A stretch of DNA of 64,000 nucleotides from Paracyclopina nana (taxonomy: Eukaryota > Arthropoda > Copepoda > Cyclopoida > Cyclopettidae), in the NCBI GenBank assembly GCA_019096065.1, contig JAGUCH010000001.1, positions 15,810,001 through 15,874,000 of the forward strand. Reading direction: 5' to 3'. The notes under the pieces are model-generated. The model was not told the origin of the DNA and searched no databases. It saw nothing but the letters and a program-made list of their open reading frames with translations. The position numbers and the translations under genes are program-made. Below, one piece after another: positions 35,701-46,330 of this stretch (positions are counted from its first letter, which is position 1; every line of letters starts with the position of its first letter).

Positions 35701-36511
35701 CTATCATGGATCCTTCCGCAAGTAATAGTGTGTCAGGATTCTTCCAAAAGTGCCAAAACTTCTTTGGTGGCTCTAACAGCCACCACCATTATGAGGTCAA
35801 TAGTGAGACAGATCTCAGTGAAGAAGACGAGGAGAGCATTGGCCCCTCGTTTTTCAAAAGAAATTACTCAAAAGTGGCGACAGATGAGAGCAAGTAAATA
35901 ATCATATGCGTCTTCTTCATGTTTAGGAAAATCGTGTATCGATTCCCCACTACAGCTGACATTTCATGCAAATAACTACCTTTTCTCTTTTGCAGGTATA
36001 GTGATTCTTACCAGAACATGAGTTCCAGAGAGGACGACTTCTCATCGGGACGAAGGTGATTAAAAATTCCACGATTTATGCAATTCGATCCCACAAAAGC
36101 TTTGCCCAACTTCTGCTTTATTTTTGGCCCAAGACGCACCCACAAAAAAAACTGGACAGATCTTTGTCTTATCGGTTAATGATGTGCCCAATGCCATCAA
36201 TAATGATGCCTTTTTTGGTCATTTTATAACTTTTTTAATTACCAATATTTTTTAGTAAAAACCAGCAAAGTAATGATGATTGGGGATGGACAGATGACAG
36301 CAACTGGTCGGACAAAAAGCCAACTGAGGAGAAAAAACCGTCAAAAAAGCCATCTTCTTCAACGTCCAATAAGCCGATCAGTGGCAGCAAAAATGATGAT
36401 CTCCTAATTGACTTTGGATCATCTAAAGGAGGCGTGGAAGCAAAAAAAGAAGACTCGTCTTGGTCATCTTGGGAAAACGATGCCTGGGAATCTCTGAACA
36501 AAAAAGACTAG
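32742..36511 (+). CDS. ARFGAP1: ADP-ribosylation factor GTPase-activating protein 1
   Basis: Arf1 GAP of the Golgi that triggers COPI coat GTP hydrolysis. Exons 32742-32801, 32951-33498, 33557-33671, 33791-33901, 33992-34051, 34117-34238, 35723-35893, 35996-36055, 36256-36511 give 500 residues. The N-terminal ArfGAP domain opens [15 protein letters not shown] and has the CFEC-x16-CLEC zinc finger, the arginine finger in [12 protein letters not shown] and [10 protein letters not shown]. After it comes a curvature-sensing ALPS-like helix ([20 protein letters not shown]), rich in Ser/Thr/Gly. The C-terminus is Trp- and acid-rich ([22 protein letters not shown]), resembling the coatomer-binding tail of the family. 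Exon 7 is uncertain: its acceptor (CCGCAAG at 35722) has a poor pyrimidine tract, though the phase fits, and an in-frame ATG at 35707 could start an alternative short transcript. Intron 6 (1.5 kb) shows nothing else. Confidence 0.94.
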
Positions 36512-37049
36512 TCAGTTGAAAATACTATTCCTTCTGCTACCGGGCAACCCATCATAGCATTTTTGCGACTAAAAATTCGACTACTATTTAAAGGAACAAT
36601 TGTGTAACATAAAATTGATGGATGGTATAAATGGAAAACCTATGGAAAAATAATGCAAGTTTTTAGTCCATGAATTTAATATTAGCTCTGGGATGGCTGA
36701 AGATGCGGTTTAGATTGATTCGTGAATATAATACTTTGGCGATCGGGTATTATTTAAATGAAAGTAGACGATCGTTGTTAATAATCAAGTGTAGCCTCAA
36801 AAGCCATTTATTTATTTTTGAAGCACTACAGGGTATTTTTCAGTACTCTAAGATGTAAAGGTTGCGTGAGTTTCAACTTAAAACTTCCGATGATGGGATG
36901 GCACAAAAATAACAATTAAACCACCAAAAAGTGATTTAGTTAAAGAGGAAGTCAATTTATCAATGTCAGCCACTCCATCGGCCCTTAACAAATGTAGCTA
37001 ATAAAAATATCGTTGGACAGAAGAAAAAAATTGCATCATGAAAAATTTT
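36512..37049. other. 3' flank of ArfGAP1
   Basis: Convergent spacer of about 540 bp up to the tRNA. AT-rich, with one GGTTGCGTGA motif at 36860-36869. Nothing else is recognised. Confidence 0.5.
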
Positions 37050-37131
37050 CGTCGTGAACAGGATTTGAACCTGTGCGGGAAGATCCCATTGGATTTCGAG
37101 TCCAACGCCTTAACCACTCGGCCATCACGAC
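37050..37131 (-). tRNA. tRNA-Ser (anticodon CGA)
   Basis: The minus strand folds into a class II tRNA. The acceptor stem pairs GTCGTGA with TCACGAC and has discriminator G. The D-arm is GGCCGAGTGGTTAAGGC, the anticodon stem-loop TTGGACTCGAAATCCAA has anticodon CGA, and the long serine variable arm is TGGGATCTTCCCGCA. The T-arm is AGGTTCAAATCCT. There is no intron. A run of T follows on the minus strand downstream, suitable for pol III termination. It reads UCG codons. Confidence 0.97.
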
Positions 37132-37312
37132 TCCTCTGAATAATAATAAAATTATAAAAGAAACATAAAGCGAATTGAATTGAGTATCATTTGGTATGCT
37201 TTATTTAGGTATAGTCATAGACATAGAAAGGATGTATTGACAATTTGGCAAATTTGAACATTTCACAAAAAATGCATTATAGATATACTATAGCAGTTAT
37301 GGCCATTTGACT

Positions 37313-39586
37313 TTAAGCCCTGAGCAGATTTCCAGAGGACAAACCGATCAACGTCTGCACGCATTCCTCGTTTCGCGACTGCAACCCTTGGCATCCCCCT
37401 TCGGTATGCTTGTTGAGCAGACTCATGCGACTGAACGTTTTATGACAGCCCGGACAGGAATACTTTTTGGTCTGCAAATGTGTCTGCAGATGGGCTCGCA
37501 AATTGGACTTGTCTGCGAAACTGCGAGTGCAGTAGGTGCACGCAAAAGGCTTCTCACCGGTATGAGTGCGCACGTGGCCTTGCAGCAGCCACGGCCTCGA
37601 AAAACTCTTGCCGCAAATGTCGCACTTGCACGGTAAAGTGTGCGTGCGAATGTGCATTTTGAGTGCAGACAACGAAGTGTAGCCCTTGTTGCAGAATTTG
37701 CAACTGAAGCTTTTGGCAATTTGATTGGTGCAGTGCAGTTGGAGGTGTTTGGCATATCCTGATTGAGTGGCAAAGTTTTTCTTGCATTCTTCGCAACTGA
37801 ATGGTTTCTTTTTCATGGGCTCCACTGGGTGCTGAGGTAATTTGATGTTGCCAAAATTGAGTGGACTGTTCTCAGGCTGCTGATGGTGGTGGTGGTTTTC
37901 AGACTTGAAAAATGGCTGGAATTGGTGGTGGTTGAATTGGTCATGATTTGCCCGGTTATTCGGCACCAATTGAATAGGAAGCGGACGGAATGGCGCGCGC
38001 AACGGGAGAGGTTGCGTGATTTGTTGTGGCTGTGAGAGTTGCGGCGCAACTTGAGCGGTGTTTCCACTCAGACTGAGGAGCGCGTGCGCCACTTGATTTG
38101 TCTTGTTTTGGTCGTTCAGGCAGAGATTTTCGGGTTCTTCGTAAAAGCAATTTTTGAGAGGAGGTGAGGCTTGATCTTTGAGGCACTTTTTCCAATGTCT
38201 CATTGGTGCGCTGAGGTGGTGACTGGTGGCGGATTTTGGCGTCTCCTCTCCTCGCATCACCAAGGATAATGGCTCCGTTGGGCTGGAATCTGTTGAGCTG
38301 CTGATGGTTCGTGGTGAGATTTGGACTTCTTCTGAATCTGCAACGGTTACATTGATATGGTAAACAGGTTCACACATATACTCTAGGATTACTTTTTCTC
38401 ACACGCACACATTTCTAATTTGAAAAGCAGCTATACGTATACATAGGCTGAAAAAAGCAGCTGCGAGCATCTGCTTTCATATACAGTACGTACGTACATA
38501 GAGAGGTAGAAATGTATGCAAAGACTTGTCATAAAATACGGCCATAATGAGGCCGACCCACATTTTCCCACATTAATCTCGACGACTGCTGCAAGTGAAT
38601 CGAGCTTGAAAGTTTCCATTTTTGAGCCCCTTTCCAAAAATTAACCAAATGATTGACAGCCACATTAGGGAGTCAAACTGCTCACTTAACTCGAAGTTGC
38701 ACATGCTTTTTTGGCCAGCTGTCTTTCACGCTTTCGTGCATCCTCTCGCGGCGGCGGATAATCATTGAATTCAAAAATGAGCTTTCCACTGCAACTTTTT
38801 TCTGGGAAAGAAATTCGAATAATGAAGGATTTGCCATCATCCCCCATTGAACAACTCAGCTGACCACCCCAGTGGATTGTGGCTACACCACGCAAAAAAA
38901 GCTTGTTTGTCAGTTTGCGCAATGCCACTGCACTTCTTGGGATTAAGGATTTCTTGCAGGAAAACAAGCTTGGCTTGGGTATTAGGTATATCAACGATCA
39001 GCTGAGAAATTCGCGCGCCGTTTTCTTGCAACATTGAATGGCAGCCGAAGCAGCAGGACAACAAGTCACAAAAGGAGTTCACTTATTGCCCCTGATTGGC
39101 CTGTGTCGTTCAATGTTGTTAAAAGGAACGAGACTTTTTTGGGTCATGGGATTTCTATAGATTTCATATTGGCATTTCCAGCTTGAAATCAACAGAAATG
39201 TCCCAAAAGCGTTGCGTCGAGTTTTTCAAAAAGTGAGCTTTTATCAAGAGTTAGTTGACCTGAAAAACGTCTCTTGACCTTATATTTCGCTGCTTTTTCT
39301 GCTGTCAAAACTTTTCTTTTAAAAATATCGCTTTTCACTCAAACCATCCCTTAAAAAGCCTTTTCATAAGCTAAAGTTCAATTGCTGGTGTAGCTTTTGC
39401 TCCAAATGAAAACCATGAGAAAAAAATGAGAAAGCTCGCGAAATGGTCTAACCGTTAGAAGTCAGAGATAATCATACACTCACCAATTCCACTGTCATTG
39501 TCCGGAATCGAGTCGTGCTTGTCCTCGGAGAATTCCGTGGCGAAGCTGTCGAACCTGAACTTTTTGCTCTTGTTGTTCATCGTCAT
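37313..39586 (-). CDS. Snail-family C2H2 zinc-finger transcription factor
   Basis: Repressor of the Snail/Escargot/Worniu group that binds E-box DNA in mesoderm, neural and epithelial-mesenchymal programmes. Two exons, 39586-39484 and 38337-37313, give 375 residues. Five fingers fill about residues 214-350: [39 protein letters not shown], the family hallmark [40 protein letters not shown], and C2HC finger [19 protein letters not shown]. Five fingers and the [13 protein letters not shown] linker place it in Snail rather than Scratch. The N-terminal half is Gln/His/Pro-rich with a PLSLV sequence resembling a CtBP-binding motif. No SNAG motif is seen: the N-terminus is [15 protein letters not shown]. 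The first exon rests on an open frame with a strong GTGAGT donor and matching phase, and is less certain than the finger exon. Which paralogue it is cannot be told. Confidence 0.9.
38686..39082 (-). other. Unidentified coding-like stretch in the snail intron
   Basis: Two overlapping minus-strand frames look more protein-like than the surrounding intron. The first runs from 39082 (with an internal ATG at 39032) and contains [20 protein letters not shown]. The second, in another frame, contains [20 protein letters not shown] and [14 protein letters not shown], ending at a stop at 38686. They would read as one protein of about 130 residues if linked near 38930-38945, by a frameshift or by an unrecognised splice; an acceptor-like GTGCAG lies there. 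I do not recognise the family. It may be a nested gene, a decayed retrocopy, an alternative snail exon (the phase of snail exon 1 is compatible) or chance. Confidence 0.3.
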
Positions 39587-42500
39587 CGTCGCGTTGTAAC
39601 AGACGTTAAAAGTGGCCGGAACCAGCAGGTGCAGGATGTAAAATTGTAGATCAAGTTTTGTGACTGCACCTGTACTTTACTCAAGGATATCCCTATGAGC
39701 CGAGACCTGCGGACCAACTGAATCAACGCACACACGCCAAGGTTTAAACCGACGACTGCACGAGGCGAATGCGAGCGCACTCACCGAACCGGCGTTTGCG
39801 CCGCCATTCGCCGTTCGCCGCATTTTCAACCGATTTTCTGCTGCTGCGATGGGAAAATGTGGCGCGAATTCGACAAATGGGCTGCTACACTTTTTCCCTA
39901 CATGGGCCCTCAATCCTGGCAATTTAGTCTTGCTTATTTCAATTTTTTGAATCCTTTTTTTTAAATTGCCCACTTTGGTAATCATGTAATGAAGGCAATT
40001 AGTAAACTATGTATTTTACAAATATGGCTCAAAATAATTTTTTGGCTGTTCATTTCATTTACAAACTTTGCTAACAATAATTACAAATCATGCAGAATTT
40101 TAAACACAAATTGAAAACCAAAGTTAAAATTAGGGAAGGACAGGCAATTTTCTTGGCCAGGTGATGAAATAAAGCAATTATCTTGGTATAAGGCAAATAA
40201 CCAAAAATGTTGTTTGGCCAAGTCATCTGTTTCCTGGATTAGGCTTTTTATTACAGTAAATCATTGGAAGGTTGTACGTAGAAGCAGCTGTTAATGTATT
40301 GTTTGAATTCATGGGGCCATGACATCAAGTTTGAACAGGTCAGCAGCCTAAGCTACGAGCACCATATTTTTTTGGTTCCCATTGAACAACTGCTCTCGTT
40401 AATTAAAAACCACTCTTTTGCGTGACGAAAAGGTAACAAATGGCGACGAGGACGATTTGGTAGTCACGTGGATAAAGTTTCCCAACAAAAAAACGAGAGG
40501 CACCTGAAGGCTGAAAAATTACACTGGACCACATGTAATTATGCAGATGCACTGAAAATCATCATAGTGAGGATCCTGTCCTAACCGATACAAAGGTTGC
40601 GTGACTAATTGCTTTATTTACCCCGCCGCGCTCTCTATTAACCTATTCGAGCCATTTCCAGGCTTTTTGGCGCTCTTCAGGATACAGAACTGGTATTTTT
40701 GCAAATCTCAGTCGTTGCTAATTAGCAAAACGTTGTTAAGCTGCTGATAAAGAGTTCTTTGAACGTTTCCAAACATTGGTGTATTTCAGGCCAACAGCAA
40801 AGAAGCAAGGCTAAATAATTTGGTTGAGAGCTGCACCTGCCTCCTTCTTTCTAGTTTTGTGCACTCCACAAACTCTTAACAAGTTTTAAGTGACACCTGC
40901 TCCAATGTCACAAATCTTGCAAGCATGGGGAATTTTTCCCCCGAAAATGGATTTCCAGCCCATAACTCATCATTTTCTTGCGAACAGATGCTTGGCTCAA
41001 CATAAATGGGGTCAACTTTTTTTTCAAGCTCTGAAAACCTAGTCGGGGATATCTAAATCGCATCAATTGTACTGTAAAACATTCTCAGCAAAACCTGTTT
41101 CTTACTTTTTGCACAACTCCGCTGCATTTTGCATGGAATGTGGTTTTTATCTTTGGGGGTTTCGCGTCAGCTGCTGTCTATGCTTAGGTTTGGAAAAAGG
41201 GGGAAAACGCGCGGATTTGCCGAGCAGGAAACACTTTTTGGCTGCAAATGTAGCCAAGACTTGAAAATCTGGGACAGGGAGCCGTTACAAGTGGAATTCT
41301 AGCCTAATGGAATCTCCAGACAGAAGAGGAGTCATTTGAGGATGTGACATCAGAGGATTTTGGCACATGTGTTTCTTTCCTCCACCGAAATATCTCTTTC
41401 AAACCTGGAAGAAGACTTTTCCAATGAAATTCAAAAGAGCTCTCAATGGGCAATGATCATAAAAGGTCAATTTTCAATGGACCACCCAGCACATACCACA
41501 AATATTTCAGAGACATCAAAATACATAAAAACTAATAAAATTGCATCACCTGCTTTGAATGTATTTCTAGCCTAGAATATGTTTTCTTTAACCCATGGAG
41601 AGGGAAATTGATCGTATCTGCTCCCATTTCCCCCATAGGTGGCGCCACCTGCCCTTCTCAAATTAGCAAGTCTCTCAAGCATGGAAGAACTCGGTTTATC
41701 CCTTTGGAATTTTAAGAACGGGCTGAAACAATTGCCGAAAATGTTGCCAGCAGGTTGATATTGAAGCAGGAATTTGTTTGTGCCATAAACAGGAAGAAAA
41801 GTTGTCCTAACTGCTGGAATCCTTTGAATTGAGCAAAAGGTCAATATACCATATTACATAGGAGCATATTCTGCAGATGTGGCACGTGCTGAATTCTAAA
41901 ATCGGCAGCTGGTGCACTAACTGGTGCTACAGCAGGTCCAAGATCATCCTTTAACGGTGGGGGGCTTCCGCCAACACTTGATTAACAGAGACATTTTGTA
42001 CGTTTTGCCGACAAATTGGCAAAGTTGCACTATGCTGGTAATCGATCCTTTCGTGTAATTAACGCGACGTGATTAATCAAACAAGCGATTTTCACGGTTT
42101 GGGTTGAATAACCCGAGGCTCGCCGATCATGGACGTCTATTCACTTAAACTTTGCGTTACATGGGCATCAAAGATACGGGCTCGTAGTTTAATGTTTCAA
42201 ATGGAAAAATAGGCAAAGATGGAAATTATGAATGAGTTTAAATATCCTGGAAGAGCGGCAATTATTTTGAGCGCCATTTGCCAAGTTTCCCTTTCTGTTT
42301 TTGCGGCTTCGCCGCGCTCTCGCTCAGCTAAGATTAACCACAAAATCTGTTCAAATATGAGCGACTTTCGTTGGCCCCAAATTGCAGACAGGTGTAGCAG
42401 CAGTCCAACATCATTATTAACTGCCATGCTCCTACTACAGAGACCTATATACCGAATTTCTTTTAATTGCAAGAGGCTTGAAGTGCGTTATTTGGGGCCA

Positions 42501-44159
42501 TGACAAGCGCTTTTTTGCCCATTCAAGTGAAAGCTTTGGCGGTTTCCTTTGATCGCTGGAGGTTTCTTAATTAGAGGACATTTGGTGGATATATCAACCA
42601 CGTGGCTTTGTTTACATCAAAAACGAAACTCGGCTCAACTGAAATGGAGGTAGTTACACGTATACACCTGGGTTATTGTTGTCACTTGGAATGAGGTTAA
42701 GTGAATTTCCACCACAAGAAACAGCCAAGCGTAATGACAAGGTAAGAAATGAATGGGTTTGGACGAGCAAACAGAACTTTGAAGTAATGATGATGATTCT
42801 TGAAAAGCTTCCAGATGACCGCCGCGGCCACCAAGAAGCCACCCCAATTAATGGGTCGGCTAATTCTTCAAGGAGCATGAATGTCAAACTAATTTATGCG
42901 CGACTTTTGAGTGAAAAAAAGCGACCTTGACAAATTGCCCAGAATTTTCGGCACCTTTGGACTGCTTAGTTGAACCTGAACAGTTTTCGTCTGGTAGCAC
43001 TGCTTGTTGCTGAGTTTATGCTTTACCAAAAATAGAACGCTTATCAAGGCTACATATCTCTTTAAGGACAACGCGTTCGTGAAATCAGAGCTTCCTACCC
43101 TTAATAGAAAAATGCCAGAAATGTGGAAAAGCTTGGAAAAAGAAGCTTCCCCCCATTTGCAGATAATCCTCTCAAAATTGAAGCATTTCAGGTGATTTCA
43201 ATGCAAGGCAGGCAAGATTTACGCTAAATAGAAATCAAAGGCTGTAGTTAATGCCTTGAGGAATTTCCCTAGCATAAATAAATCAGAATATATGGAGCTT
43301 TTTCTGAGCAAACAGGGGAAAAAATCACCAATTTACGGCAATCGAAGCTGATTATCCACATTTTCAGGTGCCCTTCCACCCAATAAATCTGCCTTTAGCT
43401 GACACTTGATTTTCAATACTCAAATAGCATAAACCTGAGATCCAACTTTTGTGCTGGTTACTACAAATCTTCGTCTCCGATAAGAATTGAATAGAATTGA
43501 AGGAATTTGAACCTGTTGGATTTTGCACAATAAATTCATTCATGCATACTGCAAAATGCAAGAAAATGTTCAGGTCAGAAGCAACAAGAGCAGCAGTAGC
43601 TGGAAGGCTTTGGATGGAAGTATTCTTTGTTGTCAAAATTCGTGAAAAAGAAGTCTCCTCTTTTCAACAGGATCAGTGGAGCGAAAAGCAAGGACATCCA
43701 TCAGAGCAAAGCTTGAGGTATTTTTTGGAGGAACAAACCCTAAGCTGAAGCTGCACAAAAAACACGCTCCGATTCACACCTGTTCAACTTCTTAGTTGAC
43801 AACAGGTCCCATTTCCTCTCTTACATCCCTCGCGATCGACGTTGAAAGTTGAGCTTGAAACTCACTGCAGCCTCATAATCGTGTCCTTCTCAAGGCTCGG
43901 CCATTGAACCGGCCTTATATACTCGGAAATGCCCACTTGAGTTGACAAAAGTTTTTGAAAGCTAATTGCAGAACTATACTTTCAAGGGTCACTCTAAATT
44001 ACAACAGACCTGAGCATATCTTGAATTTAGTAGTGTACTTTAAATTGAACAGGTTTACGCCAACAAATGAGGAAAGCAAATCGTATTTGAACGCGAAAGG
44101 GATTTCATTTTATCTTGACATAATTTTGCATCAAGTTGGTTCAGTGACCAAGTTTTGAA

Positions 44160-44912
44160 GGGTACCAGTACTTTGATCTAAAAAGGGGTCCGTTTTAATA
44201 TCTACATGTTAATGTCTACTGGCGTCTGTTTTACGATCTACTGGCGTCGTTTTAAGGTCTAAGTTGTTTTTTTGGTAACATTTTTACCTGAGTACTTTGA
44301 TCTACATACCTGTGTATTACGATCTACGAAACTATGTTTTTTGGTCTACCTCAGCCCCATCTCGTACGGCTATTCTTGACGGAACAAAGAGACATAAAAT
44401 CAGATTTTTTTACTTCTAATAAGCTCTCTATTTTGGCGTTTTCTGTGAAATTCTGGCAAAAAATGAAATTGATAATATTGATAAAATTCACAGTGTTCAA
44501 TTTTTTTTGTCAGACGGGGTACCACAGTATAGTCCAACAGCTCATAGAAGTGAAGCTCAGCTGGTATGTCACCTTATATTATAGATCATCTTGAGGTGAA
44601 CAAAAAGTATCTTATTGAGAATGAGATTCAGCACTGAGTCAGGAAATATCAAGGTTGCAAAGACAAAAACCAATAATTTCCGAGCTGTAGATACTAAAAC
44701 GAAACGAATCCTAAAACTAGTATTTTGCTCTAAAAGTCATTTAGACCTTAAAACAGACGCCAATAGATATTAAAACAGACGCCAATAGATCTTAAAACTC
44801 AGGTATAAAATGGTCTCTAGCCACTCCGCGCTAGATCTTAAAAAGGACGCCGTAGATCGTAAAACGTAAACAACATGTAGTCCTTAAAACGTAGATCAAA
44901 GTACGGTTTCCC
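44160..44912. mobile_element. TIR element with iterated motif arrays
   Basis: Both ends read inward as GGG, a few variable bases, then GTACTTTGATCTA (left 44160-44180; right complement 44892-44912). Direct repeats flank it: GTTTTGAA at 44152-44159 and 44913-44920, or 11 bp if the following GGG is counted. About 170 bp at each end is an array of variants of TTTTAAGATCTACTGGCGTC with roughly 20-bp spacing, the two arrays pointing toward each other. There is no transposase-like frame in the centre. An 8-11 bp duplication fits several DNA-transposon superfamilies (for example Mutator-like or P-like), so I do not assign one. Confidence 0.7.
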
Positions 44913-46300
44913 GTTTTGAAGGGCATCAAAAATGAGTTGGAGTTTTCGGTCCTTTTCAGGGCATTTCTTCTCGCGTCGTCGACATTCCTACATGTTGTAA
45001 TGTGAGCTCTTTGGGTAAACAGCTTCATTTAATCCGAGCATCTCCATTGCTTTGGGCAAAACCTTTGAAAAATGAGGCTAACGAGTTGAGAACCGTTGAA
45101 AGTTCAAACATTCAAGTTAATCAGGTTGACAGGTCATTTACAAAAGGACCTCAACTTCATTTTGTGACACAATCATTTCCATTTCACACACAATATTGTC
45201 AATCAAAGCAAATTAATTCATTTCTCCCCCACCTTCTGAGAATAAAGCATAAAAATGCAAGCTCCAAAATGTGAGTAAAAGTAAATGAGTCGAGCCAACG
45301 AGAATTTGGGAAAAATGGCCCATTTTTTGACATTCATTCCACAGGTTGTTGGTAGACTACAAGTACAATGTTTTCAACCACCAGAGAGCAGAGGACAAAA
45401 GGGAAAATCAGCAGCAGCAGCAGCAACGATGTGAAAATGCCAATGATGCGGCTCGACAGGACATTCATAATAACAAAATACTTTCCCAGAGCAGAACTGT
45501 GAAAAAATATCACCTTTACAGTGAAAACCCGCTAGGGACCCTTGTTAGGCTCTAATTTGACGAAAAAAGCCCTAGGGAGGGAATTTATTGAAAAAACCAG
45601 CTTGATTTTGAATTGGAAAAAAACCTTGGATTTGAAAGCTCGCACGCTGAGCAAGCTTCCATATTTTTAATTCCCTGCAGCAATTTTGTGTGAAAAAAGA
45701 CTTTTTTTTGTGCAGACTCATCAACCTGGTGTAATGATTAAAGATTTTTTGTCGTTTTTCCCCAAAATGTGAGCCACTTTTTCGTCGTCTCATCCCCATC
45801 CTTAAAGTCATAATGGTTCTTGGACACAAAAGAGTAGTGAGAAAAAAGGCCAAATAGGAAGCCAATTTTGGGGGTCATCCTCTGAAGGAAAAAATAGCCC
45901 TGCTGCTAAAATTCAATATTTCGGCCTAGCTGCCAGCTGCTGCTCTTGGGTCATTTTCGGTGGATCACACTCTGGCTGAGTGTGTGTATTTATATGATAT
46001 CTGGCTCTTGCTATAAATAGTGTCTTGCAGGTGTATTATTCCGCGAAAAAAACGACTTTTCGACCTTGAGTGTCGGTGAGTGTCAGGTGCAGAATGGGAA
46101 GAGATCTGAAAATGTATCAGCACTCGTCAAATTAAGCCACAAGTAATGATACAGCCACGTGCTAGATGTAGCATAATTTGTTGTCAGTCTGCAGGAAATC
46201 AGTTGGGGTCTTCCAGGTCAGGAAAAACAGCCAGGATAGTCCGCCATAAAAGGGTGCGCTACCAAAAAACGATCCGTTTGTTTACAAGGCTTCCCTTTCG

Positions 46301-46330
46301 GATACAGCAATAATAGAAAGGGGTTCCCAG
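46301..46330 (+). repeat. Small dispersed repeat, copy D
   Basis: Fourth copy of the CAATAA.A.AAAGGGG.T.CCAG repeat, in the gene-poor region. Confidence 0.45.
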
